Below are positions 63,579 to 64,000 of a stretch of DNA of 64,000 nucleotides, one piece after another. Origin of the DNA: Pseudomonadota bacterium (GTDB lineage Bacteria; Pseudomonadota; Alphaproteobacteria; Dongiales; Dongiaceae); assembly GCA_021792365.1 (NCBI GenBank), contig JAJYUT010000001.1, positions 248,001-312,000 of the forward strand, given 5' to 3'. The number at the start of each line of letters is the position of its first letter. Position 1 is the first letter of the stretch. The translations under genes and the position numbers were made by a program. The notes below the pieces were generated by a model. The model worked only from the letters and a program-made list of their open reading frames with translations. It was not told where the DNA came from and did not search any database.

Positions 63579-63914
63579 ATGGCCTATGTCGTGACCGAGG
63601 CTTGCATCAAGTGCAAGTACATGGATTGCGTGGAGGTGTGCCCGGTCGACTGCTTCTACGTCGGCGAGAACATGCTCGTCATCCATCCGGACGAGTGCAT
63701 TGATTGCGGCGTGTGCGAGCCCGAGTGCCCGGCCGACGCCATCCTGCCCGATAGTGAGGGCGGCATGGAGAAGTGGCTGGAGATCAACCGCAAATACGCT
63801 GCGGAGTGGCCCAACATCACGCGCAAGGGCGAGGCGCCGGCGGACGCCGACCAGTGGAAGGGCGTGGCCGATAAATTTGCCGAGCATTTCAGCCCGAATC
63901 CTGGAAAGGTGTAA
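63579..63914 (+). CDS. fdxA: 7Fe ferredoxin FdxA
   Basis: The 111-residue ferredoxin has Cys9, Cys17 and Cys50 for the 3Fe-4S cluster and Cys21, Cys40, Cys43 and Cys46 for the 4Fe-4S cluster ([18 protein letters not shown] and [13 protein letters not shown]). The C-terminal extension with [15 protein letters not shown] is typical of FdxA. It carries electrons at low potential in the cytoplasm. ATG 63579 is used. The frame also has a TTG just before. A TGCTAAC -10-like element lies at 63512-63518. Confidence 0.97.
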   Translation: MAYVVTEACIKCKYMDCVEVCPVDCFYVGENMLVIHPDECIDCGVCEPECPADAILPDSEGGMEKWLEINRKYAAEWPNITRKGEAPADADQWKGVADKFAEHFSPNPGKV

Positions 63915-63969
63915 TCTTTTCAGGGGTTTGGGGGCAATAGAAGGGCCGCCAGCGGGACTCCTCCGGTCC

Positions 63970-63977
63970 GCTAGAAT
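63970..63977 (+). promoter_or_regulatory. Possible -10 element for a gene beyond the window end
   Basis: GCTAGAAT closely resembles the GCTANAWC -10 type used by some alphaproteobacterial housekeeping promoters. A similar GCTAGAGT lies before miaB. No coding start is seen before the window ends, so its gene lies downstream. Confidence 0.3.
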
Positions 63978-64000
63978 GGTTAACTGCGCCTGTTGCATAT

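Overview
The window looks like chromosomal DNA of a high-G+C alphaproteobacterium. The evidence is a MucR/Ros-type regulator, a Fur-olsB-olsA ornithine-lipid group, the order miaB-phoH-ybeY-corC-lnt-xre-metK-trmB, a Suv3-like mitochondrial-type helicase next to an S4-domain protein and the 7Fe ferredoxin FdxA, and Tat-dependent exported proteins. The overall character suggests a Rhodospirillales-like lineage, but genus cannot be read from this sequence. Almost all of the sequence is coding, and many genes overlap by ATGA-type stop/start junctions.

Region 1 (1-12076) is mostly core. It holds the 3' part of a glycosyltransferase, a frameshifted DUF3175 relic, a membrane protein, rpmI-rplT behind a near-consensus promoter, a lipoprotein, pheS-pheT, two tandem secreted paralogues, a CidA/LrgB-type pair, lepA, a small membrane protein and tRNA-Ser(GGA).

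Region 2 (12077-about 24300) starts at the 3' end of tRNA-Ser and has an accessory character. A DUF3300 gene broken in several frames lies directly beside the tRNA. It is followed by a membrane-anchored regulator-like TPR protein. Divergent from that is a run of one small protein and five exported or lipidated proteins (beta-barrel, Tat-type protein, secreted protein, glycine-zipper protein, patatin lipoprotein). Then come two tandem DUF1254/DUF1214 proteins. Three copies of the 11-bp near-palindrome GTTAYCGTAAC lie around the TPR gene. A small lipoprotein, a Spy/CpxP-like protein and an FMN-binding PPOX-class protein follow.

Region 3 (24484-47900) is mixed metabolism and transport: an MFS exporter, a CDF metal exporter with a His-rich loop, a large MscS channel, and a two-gene decarboxylase operon whose lead ribosome binding site is buried in an 8-bp stem. 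It continues with a cupredoxin/DUF4142 pair divergent from an ECF sigma factor, msrB, a LuxR-type regulator, a polyamine-type ABC transporter operon ending in an SDR dehydrogenase, a quinone reductase coupled to a fluoride channel, a class III adenylate cyclase, a NifU-like scaffold protein, a histidine kinase and a D-Ala-D-Ala dipeptidase.

Region 4 (48038-64000) is core again: tsaB-rimI, mucR-like, fur-olsB-olsA, miaB to lnt, an XRE regulator, metK, trmB, the helicase, the S4 protein and fdxA. A strong hairpin with a T tract lies between the XRE gene and metK, and an upstream segment could pair with its 5' arm, so metK may have a regulated leader. The observations most worth a second look are the exported-protein cassette with its shared operator-like sites, the metK leader, the occluded ribosome binding site at 32111-32150, and the two broken DUF genes.
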